From Gonocerus acuteangulatus (lineage: Eukaryota; Arthropoda; Insecta; Hemiptera; Coreidae), in assembly GCA_946811695.1 (NCBI GenBank), contig OX328127.1, positions 48,747,774 through 48,811,773 of the forward strand: a DNA stretch of 64,000 nucleotides, given 5' to 3'. Every line of letters starts with the position of its first letter. Position 1 is the first letter of the stretch. The position numbers were made by a program, and so were the translations under genes. Below the pieces are notes generated by a model. It did not search any database, had not been told where the DNA came from, and saw only the letters and a program-made list of their open reading frames with translations. Below are positions 33,452-44,399 of the stretch, one piece after another.

Positions 33452-33668
33452 TATTAGGTATTTAAATTTTAACGTCCATTATTATTAAGTACGAATTTTA
33501 GGACGGGTTATCTAAAAGTTACCACCCTTTTCTAGCCACGATAGGGCTGATGCCTTTTTTTTCTAAAGAAAAGCCACCACCCCATTCCATAGTGGGAATC
33601 GAACCCATGACCCTTGGGACAGAGTGTTAAGTGCTCACTCCTTAACACTCACGGCCAACCGGGCTTGT
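33452..33668 (-). mobile_element. tRNA-derived SINE, family S2 (fullest head)
   Basis: Minus strand: GGTTGGCCGTGAGTGTTAAG (A-box side), then GGGTTCGATTCCCAC (B box), then GGTGGTGGCTTTTCTTTAGA, CATCAGCCCTATCGTGGCTA, GAAAAGGGTGGTAAC and GATAACCCGTCCTAAAATTC, ending TAATAATGGACGTTAAAATT. It lies in the same orientation next to the 5S-headed S3. The AGAAAAGGGTGG-AAC segment is common to both. Confidence 0.85.
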
Positions 33669-34481
33669 CCGACGTTAAGCATACATAGTTACCCTAATAA
33701 TCGCCGTATTTACGGAATAGATGTATAAAATACGATGTATATAAATTGCTTAGTGACGGTAGCCAGTACATAGGATTCATTGTCTAAGCAACGTTCGATT
33801 GTACGACCTCATTTGAAATAAACGAACATTTTTATCTTGCAATAGTGTCCTTAGGAGGCTAGAATATTCCATTGATGATTGAACATACTCCTTGGGAACC
33901 TTCTCCTATTAACACTGCTAATAACAGTGGTTACACAGGACTCTTATAAGATTTACGTTATATCAATACAGTAAGGTGTAAATAACCTTAAATTGAAACG
34001 CCAAAATAAATAAGTTTAATCAAATAAAAGGTTTCACTTGTGAATAAACAAAATCCCACAATTTCACTTAAAATATTATCCAAAGATCACATATGAAGTA
34101 AGTCCTATCCAAGACCACCTTCATCGCTCCTGTGTCACTATGAATGTCAGAAGCGCGCAAACAAACATCCCGATGACCCTCGGAATGGCAAAAGATTTAC
34201 AGCTGTAGAACAAAGGGATGTTAATGGCGTCGCTACTAATGGGCTGCCGACCTGACCGGAGGGTCTCGCTGACATTTAGTACTGGAGTTTTATTGCCCTG
34301 AGCGAGAGTGAGCAAGGAAAGTGAAACCTACGGACAATAGAGCGAGTGGACTCCTGCTGTGTTCGCAAGAAGTCCTTGGGCTAAGTCTGTGTGGGCAAAC
34401 GGACAATATGATTGTCTCTGACGGACAATGTGATTTGTCGGGTCAATGAGTTCTGTATAACTTGCACTAACTATTTGTAAA
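33669..34481. other. No recognised gene; mixed composition
   Basis: 34120-34480 is GC-richer and contains ACGGACAAT three times (34331, 34400, 34422). No window repeat is recognised. Could be single-copy sequence. Confidence 0.4.
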
Positions 34482-36159
34482 AAAAGTCCGACTCGCAGGA
34501 ACTGCGTCATCTTAGCGCGGTTCCATTCATATCCCTAGTGTTATTTTGTAGACTTAGAATAGAAACAGTTATTACTTTGTTTGCATCATTCCTAATGTAA
34601 ACAAATATGAAAAAAAAAAAAAAAAAAAAAAAAAACATGACTTTCGGCTAGGGATGAAACTATCCTAAGCAGAAATTACTCTTTCTGCCGTCCCAAGTTT
34701 CGGTCTAAGAAGACTCTTCTACGAATATATTTCTAATTTACTTAACTTGCAGTGCAAACATATCCATTTTACTTTTAAATGCAATTAAACAAAATAAAAT
34801 TGTACATGAAAATGAGAAAGTAGTGTTATTTTTTATTGAACTACGGCCACATTCAACCACAAAATATAATTATATTTCTAGTACAGAATTTGGCTGCATG
34901 ACTTCCTACAGGTAAAGGTAACTGTCAGCTGTCCTAGAATGCTTGATGAGAACAATGAATCTTGATTTATGAAGTGCAATACCAGCCTACCTGAACCGGC
35001 CTACTACCTCGACCCGGACTGACTCTACACAGAGAATATTTACGTTTTCAGTTCTGTTACAGGTTCAAAGAATTTGTATTTATTCCCCTGTTTTATTGAG
35101 AAATACATCCTCCTCCTAGAAGCAATAACAAAATAACAAGAAATAAAAACAGACAAAAAGAACCGTATAAATTACCGAAATCAATTATCGTTTATCAAAC
35201 TTCTAAGTTATATGTACTTATTTCTCCGTTTGACATCGCCTAATCAAAACTTTCTTCAGAACCTGTTTTCTAGAGCATTTAGTAAGCTTTCGAATGGAAA
35301 CCATCCGTTTACCAAGATTCTCAACGGTTTTCGAGATACTAACGAAAGTACAAAAGGTTACCAAAACTTTTCTTGTCTGTTAATAAAATATTTTATTCTA
35401 ACCCTTCCTTTACTCCAAACGTAACTAAAATTTCAACATATTAGTGTTGATACAATTCGAACATGCAGAAAATGTTTCAACTGAATCCCATAATTCTAAG
35501 TACCAAAATCGAAGACAAAAAGAACAGTTCGAAATAGCGGAATCAATTACTTTAAAGTTTTAAGCACTTATTTCTCCGATTGACATCGCCTAATCAAAAC
35601 TTTCATCAGAACCATTTTTGAAGAGCATTTAATAAGCTTTCTAATTGTATTCTTCCGTTTACCAAGATTCTCAATCTTTTTCGAGATATTAAGGAAAGTA
35701 AACAAAGTTACCAAAACTTTTTATGTCTGTTAATAAAATATTTTATTCTAACCCTTCCTTAACTCTAAACGTAACAAAAATTTCAACATATTAGTTTTAA
35801 TGAAAGTAGAACATGCAGAAAATGTTTCAACTGAATCCCATGATTGTAAGTACCCAAACCAAAAACGGTATTCAAAAACTATTTTTCCAATTTTCTCGAA
35901 AACGGTTAAAGCTATCGCCTTGAAAATGGTTTCATTCGTTTTCCTAGCCCAAGAAGCCTATAAAACGAGTACTTACAAGCTTATGAACTCAAAAACGTAA
36001 GCGTTACGATTTTTTTTACGCGAATTTCGCCCCAAACGCCATCTTCCAGTGGGCGGATTCTGCTGGCTAACGAACTTGACCTTTCAAATTAGACGACGGA
36101 TTTTTGTACCAAATTTCATCACAATCGGACCATTCGTCTTCTATTTAGAGAGCGAACAG

Positions 36160-36216
<57 letters not shown>

Positions 36217-36378
36217 TATACATATATATATATATATACAAATTTGAACCACCGTTATTTTCGGTTTCTAGGGGTTCTGAAACGCAAAATTTTCTAGTCG
36301 GCACTTCCGGATTGTTTCATTGTATCAACCTTATAAGCGGGGTTCCTCCCTATGGGGGAGGGAGGAACCGCGCTAAAA
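34482..36378 (+). mobile_element. DINE-like family H1, longest copy
   Basis: The left end is AAAAAGTCCGACTCGCAGGA. A 5' hairpin pairs GGAACTGCG (34498-34506) with CGCGGTTCC (34516-34524) across a 9-nt loop, with one G-T pair. The right hairpin has arms 36336-36350 and 36360-36374 and the element ends GCGCTAAAA. TTAGCGCGGTTCC at left is the inverse of GGAACCGCGCTAA at right. Internal blocks at about 35100-35490 and 35510-35850 are direct duplicates, as in the 23-kb copy. A TA tract fills 36164-36239. A poly-A run (34611-34635) is near the left end. No transposase: non-autonomous. Confidence 0.82.
36164..36239. repeat. (TA)n microsatellite inside H1
   Basis: Sits after GAGCGAACAGACAA and before ACAAATTTGAACCACCG, the same internal site as in other H1 copies. 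Confidence 0.95.
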
Positions 36379-36956
36379 ATCAGGTTTAGGATGCTAACTA
36401 AAGAGCAAGAAGACCTAGTTGGCACTGATTTAGGACAATAGCATCACTCATGACTATTTAACAATAAGATTACCTTTTTTAGTTCTCAAAATCCTAGCAA
36501 ATTTAATATTAAATTCAGAATAAAAAGCGTGTATTATAGTAGATATTGACCCAAAATAAATGTGATCCTCACTTGGTAATGAAGTTGTGTATCACATAAT
36601 GTTGCAACATCAGACAATAATCAATTATTTTAGTACATATAAATATTTAAGGGAATGTTACGGGCTCCATTACTACGAGATTAATTTCTTTCTAACCGCT
36701 CCATATATTTGTAAAACTTATATTGCTCTTTCTCAATATATAGTTGTATGGTTGAGTCCTTGGTTATTGTTTTAAGAATATTTTTTAATAAGTAGTGTTT
36801 AATAAAAATTACTTATTTGACTTTTTTATTTTAAGCGCATTCATAAAACATTCAGTACCTAAACAGAAACTAGACAAAATCAACAAAAGTAGTTTGTAAT
36901 ACTAAAATGAAACGCCACATGATTAGGAACAGATAGTACCCGCATATGTACTAACA
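36379..36956. other. No recognised feature
   Basis: AT-rich spacer between two H1 copies. Confidence 0.45.
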
Positions 36957-37022
36957 CGGAAGATTTTTGTACCAAATTTCATCAAAATCGGACCATTTTT
37001 GAGCCAGCTGGAGAGCGAACAG

Positions 37023-37073
<51 letters not shown>

Positions 37074-37152
37074 AATTTGAACTATCTATATTTCCGTGAT
37101 CTATGGGGTCTGAAACGAGAAATTTTCTAGCCGGCACTTCTGGATTGTGCTG
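36957..37152 (+). mobile_element. DINE-like family H1, short internal fragment
   Basis: Contains TTTTTGTACCAAATTTCATC and AAAATCGGACC, then GAGAGCGAACAG, a TA tract (37025-37065) with a short CA end, ACAAATTTGAAC and CGGCACTTCTGGATTG. Both terminal hairpins are missing. Confidence 0.75.
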
Positions 37153-37536
37153 TTTTCCAAATTTTTGTGTTATTGGCTAGAATTAGAGCAATACCCAAAT
37201 TTCTTTGCACATCAGTCATCCAACTTGTGAAAAGAGAAATATCGTCAAGCAAATCATAATAAATTGCTCTAAATACATCTATTTAACATTAAACAGAAAC
37301 TAAAGATGCCCAAAGAAATATAGCTCAATCAGACGAAAAACTGACCATCCAAACACAAGACCTTAAAAAACATTAACAAGCATGTATAATATTAACGATC
37401 ACACTGCTAACGTTCCAAAAGGGTTGAGACAATATAACTGCAATCATAAAAATTAAAACAAATGTACCAAGTAAGATAATACTAATGATTGACAGATAAT
37501 ACTAAATATTCTCAAATATTTATAAAACTAACTTAC
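37153..37536. other. No recognised feature
   Basis: AT-rich; runs up to the splice-donor-like site of the candidate exon on the minus strand. Confidence 0.4.
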
Positions 37537-37743
37537 AGGTCGAGCATTTGACGATAAAAACTCCCTCATTAGTTGCAGGAAACATACAAACTTTTGAATG
37601 TTCCGCGAAGTACTCCCGCGTTTCACGTTCGCAAGGGAAACCTGTGTCTTTAGTATGGATACAGTCACTAAGAAGACGAAAAATTTCTAGCGCAAGAGAA
37701 ACGAATTCCATGACAAAATTATCTAAGTGAGCGCAGTCTTCAT
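37537..37743 (-). CDS. Candidate host internal exon (unidentified protein)
   Basis: The minus strand is open for 69 codons between an acceptor-like CTAG at 37744-37747 and a strong donor GTAAGTTAG starting at 37536. The translation looks protein-like: an acidic/hydrophobic helix (EFVSLALEIFRLLSDCI), then HTKDTGFPCERETREYF and a Cys-containing end (VFIVKCST). Codon usage and lack of low complexity set it apart from nearby chance frames. An in-frame ATG lies at 37709-37711, so it could also be a first coding exon. The acceptor lacks a good pyrimidine tract, and I recognise no family. No TE motif is present. Confidence 0.35.
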
Positions 37744-37863
37744 CTAGTCATATGTGCTCACGTCGCTAACACTTAAGTACAAGGTGAATTGTAGTAACAT
37801 AACTAGGGCACACAAAATAAATAAAGTGGTATGTTTCAAAGACACCATACATATTTCTACACG

Positions 37864-38308
37864 ATGAATCCGAATCCGGAGTCCGTTTTACCCCAGCATG
37901 TCAGGTTTAAGAGCATTTGAAGGCCCAATTTCGTATGAAGTCGTTAAAGAAGAAATAACTTCCAAATAGCTTCCATGGTTTTGAGGGTCGCTGAATTCGA
38001 ATCCGACGTCTGTTTTACCACATCGGCGCAAAATTAAGGTCATTCCAAGGAAAAATATCTTTATTTTGCAAAAAATGAATCTCCAGTCAAAATTATTTTT
38101 TTGCAAAAGAGACATATTTGTCCTTTAAATGACCTTGATATTTCGCCGAAGGGGTGAAACAGACCTTGCATTCGAATTCAGCGACCCTTAAAATGATGGA
38201 AGCTCTAGTTATTCCTTCTTTAACTACTTCATAAGAAATAGGGCCTTCAAATGATGTTAAGCCTGACGTGCTAGGGTGAAACGGACTCCGGATTCGGATT
38301 TAGCGTTT
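37864..38308. repeat. Long inverted repeat R1, ~190-bp arms
   Basis: The left arm (about 37864-38056) and right arm (about 38112-38308) are diverged inverted copies. Left order: CCGAATCCGGAGTCCGTTTT, GCATGTCAGG, TTTGAAGGCCCAATTTC, GGGTCGCTGAATTCGAATCC; the right arm gives the same on the minus strand. The spacer is about 55 bp. A related set of motifs (GAGTCCGAATCCGTAG, GGGGGTCGCTGATTACGA) lies inside R2 at 40669-41114, so R1 and R2 are related. Likely a non-autonomous DNA element. No gene. Confidence 0.75.
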
Positions 38309-38529
38309 CGAAATACATAACAGGTCTTTTCCAAAGACACCATATGAATAGTGTCTTTGGAAAACACCACTTTTTTGTGTGTACGCCTGTGTAATTACTA
38401 CATTGACTTAGAATTTGATCTTCACATAATGTTTTCAATAAACGATCACTCTCCACTATACACCAGTATTTTTTTAAGCTGTCAGGAAATAGTTGGGACA
38501 TGGCTAAGAAACAACAATAAGATTTTGTA

Positions 38530-38745
38530 AAAATCTATACTCAGAACTTTTCGGCATGCTCTTTGGCAATCTTCTTACCAATGAATGCACAAGGAGATGG
38601 AGGAAGTTAAGTATATATTGACCATGGTCACTTAACTGCAAGCTTTGGTCTTCCTGTACTCATTTTTGCAATCATTGCTAAAGAAGGCTGCCAAAGGTCA
38701 TACCGAAACGTCCTTAGCCGAATCGGAACTATTCCCTGACACTTA
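38530..38745. repeat. Foldback element F2 (complete, palindromic)
   Basis: Left: TTCGGCATGCTCTTTGGCAA. Centre: GTTAAGT...GACCATGGTCACTTAAC, where GACCATGGTC is a perfect palindrome at 38617-38626. Right: AGCTTTGGTCTTCCT, GAAGAAGGCTGCCAAAGG, CATACCGAAACGTCC. The halves mirror each other about the CCATGG. Same order as at 20505-20760. Half copies occur at 47995-48095 and 57345-57420. Confidence 0.75.
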
Positions 38746-38938
38746 ATAACCTCGACGGCTAGCTATTTATAGTCATTAAGTATGTCTTTTATTCACTTAT
38801 TTAAATGTTAATTTCTTTTATTTATTAAATAAATTTATTAATTCTGTTTATGGTGGTAATGTCATTTTCTTTGAGGTAAATATATCTTTTAAACATGAAA
38901 CTTCAACTGTATCTCTGACCATCATATTGTATTGCCAG

Positions 38939-39070
38939 ATGGCTACGAAGAAAGCTGCAAAATATTTTAAAATGCAACGGATCCATCAATTGCAGCAGAA
39001 CCCCTTGAGGCCAAAGGCTGAACAGGTTATTGCTGAGTTAACGCGCCTAAAACTAAAGCGGCGTGCATAA
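38939..39070 (+). CDS. Candidate terminal coding exon (unidentified protein)
   Basis: After an acceptor-like TTGTATTGCCAG ending at 38938, an open frame of 43 codons starts with ATG at 38939 and ends TAA at 39068-39070. The peptide is basic and helix-prone: it starts MATKKAAKYFKMQRIHQLQQ, has a NPLRPKAEQ segment and ends LKLKRRA. It lies in balanced-composition DNA with no repeat motifs. Either a short last exon of a host gene or a short stand-alone ORF. I recognise no family, and a chance frame of this length is possible. Confidence 0.3.
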   Translation: MATKKAAKYFKMQRIHQLQQNPLRPKAEQVIAELTRLKLKRRA

Positions 39071-39649
39071 GAGATAGGATAAAGACCGAGTATCTCTATT
39101 AGGAGTATAATACTCCCAGCATAAGATCCTTCTCGAGTTATTTATGCTGCTTGCCTTTATCTCTGCTTGTCTTAAACACCTTGAAAGCATTTCTTGTTCC
39201 TTTTGGCCTACGCACTGCCTCCCCCGGCCTCACACGAAATACAGACGTCCGGCAAGAAATCTACTGTGATTTATTAACCGTTTTTGTTTACATTCTGCCA
39301 TTTATTATCTTAAGTGCGTGTCTGTTTTTTTCTAATTTAGCCACATTATATGTGTATTAGCATAGAGAGGTCAAACGGCAATATACTTTATATATATAAT
39401 TGAAACAAGCAAGTAGCATACATTCCTCAATCTTTCACTAAACTTGGTCCGTATCCGATTCCCTGCCTAATTACGGCACACTGTTCTAGACTTCAACTCA
39501 ACCTACTCCACTGCTTCCACTAATGGCAACATGCAAAATTGTTTCTGTTAGTTATCAATAAATTCTATACTAGATTTAATGCATGTGTTGAAAAACATGA
39601 TTTTATAATCAAAATTACTTTATTGTTATTATTTCTTTTATTTTGCAAG
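39071..39649. other. No recognised feature
   Basis: Mixed composition to about 39360, then AT-rich. Confidence 0.45.
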
Positions 39650-39935
39650 ACTTGTTTCATGAATCACATTTCACTGACATTTTAAATGATTGGTCACATT
39701 ACTGGCTTCAAACGGATAACAAATTATTACAATTTAAAAATGCATTAATAAACTGGAATAATGACCAATACAGTTCGACAATTCAGTTGAACTGACAAGA
39801 CTTCGAATTGAAGATTCATTATACACAGATAAGTTCCTGATTGAAATAAAATACTTTGAAAATATTGAAAATATACCCACAGAATCAGAGTCATCTACCA
39901 GAGCTACTTAGGGTAGATAGCATGCATACACTCCA
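39650..39935 (+). pseudogene. I-type LINE ORF2, degraded C-terminal region
   Basis: In one frame QDLFHESHFTDILNDWSHYW and a following NKLLQFKNALINW segment fit the W---W----NKL--IK linker that follows RNase H in I-clade LINEs. A +1 shift near 39790 then gives ELTRLRI...YTDKFLI, matching the RLRIGHT-LTH-+LI pattern seen at 4131-4320 and 44.9 kb. Frameshifts and stops show it is dead. The alignment is by pattern only, so the call is moderate. Confidence 0.4.
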
Positions 39936-40084
39936 TAATGCACAATTTCAAACACACCAAATTCGCAATTTGTCACCACTTCGGAATCACACAATTTAAA
40001 AAATCACTAAAATAAAATTATTAATACCAAACCGACTCAAATCTCCGAATTTTCGTTACAGGCGTAAGGTCAATAATTAAAACT

Positions 40085-40180
40085 TCACTAAATAGCGTCA
40101 ACTACTTTATTTTCTCCCTACATGTTTCGCACCTTATTGTGCTCTTGTTGCCTCTTCAGAGGATCATGTTAAAATATAGA
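40085..40180 (-). repeat. F1-type half element
   Basis: Minus strand: CTGAAGAGGC, a stem ending GGTGCGAAACATGTAGGG, then AAAATAAAG, the outward arm order of F1 (compare 1135-1195 plus). No right-hand partner arm was found, so it is a half copy. Confidence 0.5.
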
Positions 40181-40668
40181 AAAATATTAAAATACTCCAT
40201 GTTCAGTATACGATAAAAACTGTTTGAATAAAAATGTTAAAAATAAGTTATTTTAATTGAAACGGAAATAATTTAATGCCTTAGTCGTTTAGGTCTACAA
40301 GTGAGAAGACTTTAGAGCTAAAAGCTTGTCAGATCAATAAAAACAGTAATTAAATCCAAGATAGAAACTTAATGTGCAATTAAAACTTTCAGACTTGACA
40401 GTTATTCCTTCTATAAACGGAAGCTTTAAATTTTGTATATTATTCTGGAATAAAATTATTACTATAGATACAACTAGCTATATAAAATTTATCTCTTCCT
40501 ATAACCTGCAAGTGCCTTCTAATGATAATTCCGAAAGTAACATATTAACTACTTTTTTCCGTAAATTATTCTGTTCCAAAGGTATCTTCTCTATTCCATA
40601 ATATTTTTGTAGGCCAATTTCATCAAGTGAGTTTTGCTAAAAGAATATTTAATGTTCAATGCCTATTA
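40181..40668. other. No recognised feature
   Basis: AT-rich. Near 40610 a GGCCAATTTCATCAAGTGA segment resembles the R2 terminus, possibly a partial copy. Confidence 0.4.
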
Positions 40669-41114
40669 CACAGGCCAATATTTGATCTAAAACAAAACAC
40701 TAGGAGCGTTATGGTCTTTATGGGGTTATGGGGGTCGCTGATTACGATAGGCGGGTTGCTTAACTTTCATTACATTAGATTCAAAATCATTCGAAGACCA
40801 AATTGAGAAAAAACCCAAGGAAAAATCTAAAAAAAAAATCATCCGTATATTTTTAAGGTGCCAGAGTCCGAATCCGTAGTTTTTTTACCTTTATGCCTTC
40901 CCCTAGAGGTAATTTGAAGTTCAACGTATAAGAATCTAAAAAAATGTATGCGTATCTTTTTGAGGTCCCTGAGTCCAAACCCATAGTTTGTTTGTCTTCC
41001 AATGCCTCCTAGAAAATAAATTTTTCTACTTTTTTTTTGCACGTGACCTTAAAAAAAACAATAAGGACCATACCGCTCCGAGTGTTGTTTTTTTAGATCA
41101 AATGTTGATCTGTG
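40669..41114. mobile_element. TIR element R2, 446 bp, non-autonomous DNA transposon candidate
   Basis: The left terminus CACAGGCCAATATTTGATCT and the right terminus, reverse complemented as CACAGATCAACATTTGATCT, continue as inverted repeats over about 53 bp with roughly eight mismatches. The interior has repeated GAGTCCGAATCCGTAG-type blocks (40863 and 40968) but no coding sequence. The inverted repeats without a transposase suggest a MITE. Superfamily unknown; no clear target duplication was identified. Partial similarity to the terminus near 40606 and 49096 suggests other copies. Confidence 0.7.
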
Positions 41115-41226
41115 TTTTCATTGTAATAAGTTTCTAATATGACGCCTATCATATTTAACGAGTTTTTTTACGTATTACCACTGTTTTCACAACAAAGCGA
41201 TTCCTTTTTCTTTCTCATAGAAAAAT

Positions 41227-41288
<62 letters not shown>

Positions 41289-41929
41289 TAGGAGAACGTA
41301 ATGACGTCAATTGAACGTAATTCCACGGAAATTGACCTTTTAAACACGTCGAAATGTTTAAAATCAGAGGAGGTACTTAAACATAAGCCTTCTCGAATTT
41401 CAAAAAGCCTTAAATAGTTGCAAAGTTAATGCAACTTAAATTACATTAAAGATACTTACTCAATTTTAACTAAATTTTCTTATTTTTCTTATTACAATGA
41501 AATTAATTTGTTAACATACCTGAAACAAAAAGAGAAACGAAAATTAGCATATAAACATTTTATAATCAGGTATTTATTTATTAACGACAATAAACTGTGA
41601 GAAATTAAACAAACGGTAGTAGAAAGGCTATCCAGCAAAAGAAGTAACAACAACGGGAGATAAGAGGTGGTTTTAACCCGACTCAGAATTTTACCCACCA
41701 ACCTTACAGTACTTCTGATCGATGATACTTACTTGGGCACAATTCTTAAACTCTTACATGATAGAGATATATATGAAAAATAAATTGGTCTTTTTTTTTA
41801 CTCATTATTTCTGTTTTGTTTTATGTTTGTTTTGTTTTTCAATAAGAATTATATCTATATTATGTTTTTCAGTTTAAAATTTATGTTGTATTTCTAATTT
41901 TTGAAATTTTCATTGTAAATATATAATTT

Positions 41930-41933
<4 letters not shown>
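41115..41933. other. AT-rich DNA with a TA tract
   Basis: (TA)n at 41229-41286. Otherwise nothing recognised. Confidence 0.5.
41229..41286. repeat. (TA)n microsatellite
   Basis: Pure TA tract. Confidence 0.97.

Positions 41934-41967
<34 letters not shown>
41934..41967 (+). repeat. poly(A) tract
   Basis: About 34 As following AT-rich sequence; no retroelement body recognised upstream. Confidence 0.9.
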
Positions 41968-41968
<1 letters not shown>

Positions 41969-42195
41969 AGAAATATATTTAAGAGCTGACGTTTCCATAT
42001 ACACCTTTAAATTTGTAAATTGCCATCGTTGCGGTGCATCAAAACTAATAACATATGAATTATATTATACATAGTGATGATATTATACAATAGTAATCTT
42101 ACATTACACATGAATTTCGGAATGTCAATGTTTATATAATTGTTTCTATTGAAAAATAAGATGTTATTTTAAAAATTCATTCATTTAAATCCTAA

Positions 42196-42361
42196 CATCC
42201 ACATATACATAACACTGATTTTTGGGACGGACTTTATATGGGTTGCCCAGCCTTTTCGGGCCGGCATAAGGCTGATGTCGTTTCTTTTTTTGAAAGAAAA
42301 GTCATCACCACTGGTAGGAATCGAACCAACGATCTTAGGCATGGAGGGCATACGCCTTAAA
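42196..42361 (-). mobile_element. tRNA-derived SINE, family S2
   Basis: Minus strand: GTTGGTTCGATTCCTACC (B box), GTGATGACTTTTCTTTCAAA, CATCAGCCTTATGCCGGC and AGTCCGTCCCAAAAATCAG, matching S2 elsewhere. The A-box end is truncated where the hAT-type element starts at about 42362. Confidence 0.75.
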
Positions 42362-42790
42362 ATCAGGGCTCGAAACAGTTATTTTTTTATCGAAGAAGTT
42401 AAAATTAAACTGTTAAAAAAACTTTTATTTAGAGTAAAAGTTATTTAGGAAATCTGAAAATACAGATGTACATGTAAATAAAAGCTAATGTAGTACTTTT
42501 ATTTTTTTTAAATCTGAAATAAACGTTTTAAGTATTTTAATGAAGAATTTTAGGGTTTCCATGGTTTAAAAATAAGTGAAATGTTCTTTGTTTAAAAAAT
42601 GATTTTTGTTTATTTACTGGAGTATATTTGTTGATAGAAAACAAAAAATAAACATTAGTAGGCTTAATTTATTCCTTTAATCGTTTTCCTAATAAGTATT
42701 TTAATAACAATTACTTTAAAACTTTTATTTTTTAAGTTGAAAAATAGCAGTGAAATAAAACTTTTTTAATAACATTTTAAACCCAGTTAG
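42362..42790 (+). mobile_element. Non-autonomous hAT-type element
   Basis: Starts CAGGGCTCGAAACAGTTA and shares several blocks with the hAT remnant at 2590-3335, including AAAAGTTATTTAGGAA, AAGAATTTTAGGGTTTC and GTATTTTAATAACAATTACT. It lacks the VERAFS-coding segment, as expected for an internal-deletion derivative. The right end is near TTTTAAACCCAG. Terminal repeats are imperfect. Confidence 0.6.
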
Positions 42791-44399
42791 ACAATTAAAT
42801 CAAGAAGATCTAGTTAAAGAAACAAATCTATTTTTTCTTAACTTAATTTAAATCTATTTTATAAGAGTGACTCAGCTCATTGACGAGTGCACGTTGGAGT
42901 CATAAAGACTACCAGCAGTTAACAGGAGTATATTGTGCAACGGCCAAAGAGGTAGACAATAACATAAGGCAGCTATTGTTATGCAGCTGACGTCATGGCT
43001 GTATACGTTAGTTGTGCTTCTTATGTGCTGGCAGTTGTGCTGTCACGACTAAGCATTTATCTCCCACCTCATACACAATTCCACACCCCACGCCTCAAAT
43101 GCATTGCAATGCCACGCTCAATTACATATCTTAAATCATCCTAAGCTGCAATACATTCAGCTTATTTTATATCAATTAGAAATGATCAAGCAGTCATTCT
43201 TACTTTTTTTTAGCCGTTCTATCTTTTACATTCTAAATGAATGGAGTTTTTGTATTTCATATGAAAGATCAAACATATTATATTTTTCCTCTCACACTCA
43301 AAGATATGTTTAATTACGACGTAAAACAAATTAATATTATTTATATTTACAAAAAAAAAATAATAAGAAGCGTTGCATAAAATTAATAATAAAAGAAATA
43401 TAATAAGATGCGTTGCAAAGAACTAATAATAAAAAATATATTTACAAAAAATAAAATTCATATAAAGGGCATGGTTTCGAAAATTAATAAAATAAATAAT
43501 TATTAAACCCTCCTCCAACAAGGTATTTTTCAGAACTCATTCCACAAGCTGGTGTCGGATACGACACCTAGTGTAAACAATGACCTAATTTTCCAAATAA
43601 CTAGGTTAGTTAGATTGAAATTAAAAAAAGGTTTGATAAAAGAAAGAGATATTTATTATAAATATATTTATAATTAGTTACAAAATTTAAAAAAAAAATA
43701 TTTTCACAAATTAATATACAATATTTTTTTAAACTTTTTGCGTGGCAGGACGGACATATCATTGCACTAAAGACATGTTTGCTTTCCCTTCCTGTTCTTT
43801 TTTCATCCATAGAACGAACATTTTTTGAAGTCTTTCTGAACTGAGAAGTCCAAGTGTGTGTGGTCGGATGTTTCGGTTCCTAGGGGTTGGGTTGGGTTGG
43901 TAGTTTAAGGGCAGAAAACTGCTTGGTCATGTGTTTAATTGTGCAAGATTAATGTTAGGATGGAGAGTGTTTTCAGTATTATGTGTTTGAGATAGAGTTG
44001 TGTTACTAAAGCTGTATTTGGGAGAATCTAAGTTTGGAAAAAAAGAGAAATTATTGTTGTTATAAAATTGCATGGATATAAGAACCAGATTCACACACAC
44101 ATAAATATATTTGCACTTATATAAATATAGTATACATATATATGTATAGTGCACAGTACATATATAAATTCAGTACAAATAATAAAAAATATGTATAATG
44201 TAAACATATATTTTGTTTTATTTTATTTTTTTTTATTCATTTTATTTTTTTATTATTTTTTTTTTGTTATTTTTTTTTTTATTTTGATATTTTTTAAAAA
44301 TATTTTCTTCTTCTTTTTCCCTTTTTTTTCCTTCTTTTGTTTTAACTTTTTTTTTGTATATATATTTTTATTTATTTATTTTCCTCATTTATTTATTTT
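42791..44399. other. AT-rich DNA, partly T-homopolymer-rich
   Basis: A GC-richer stretch at 42870-43110 is unclassified. A palindrome GGTGTCG-GATA-CGACACC sits at 43552-43569 and recurs in related form near 46783. From 44200 to 44400 the plus strand is almost all T with few As. The 86-codon frame there is Phe-rich noise. Confidence 0.5.

Noticed and set aside
43883..43902. Telomere-like GGTTGGGTTGGGTTGG
   Set aside because: Only three short units, not the arthropod TTAGG repeat, and inside an ordinary region.
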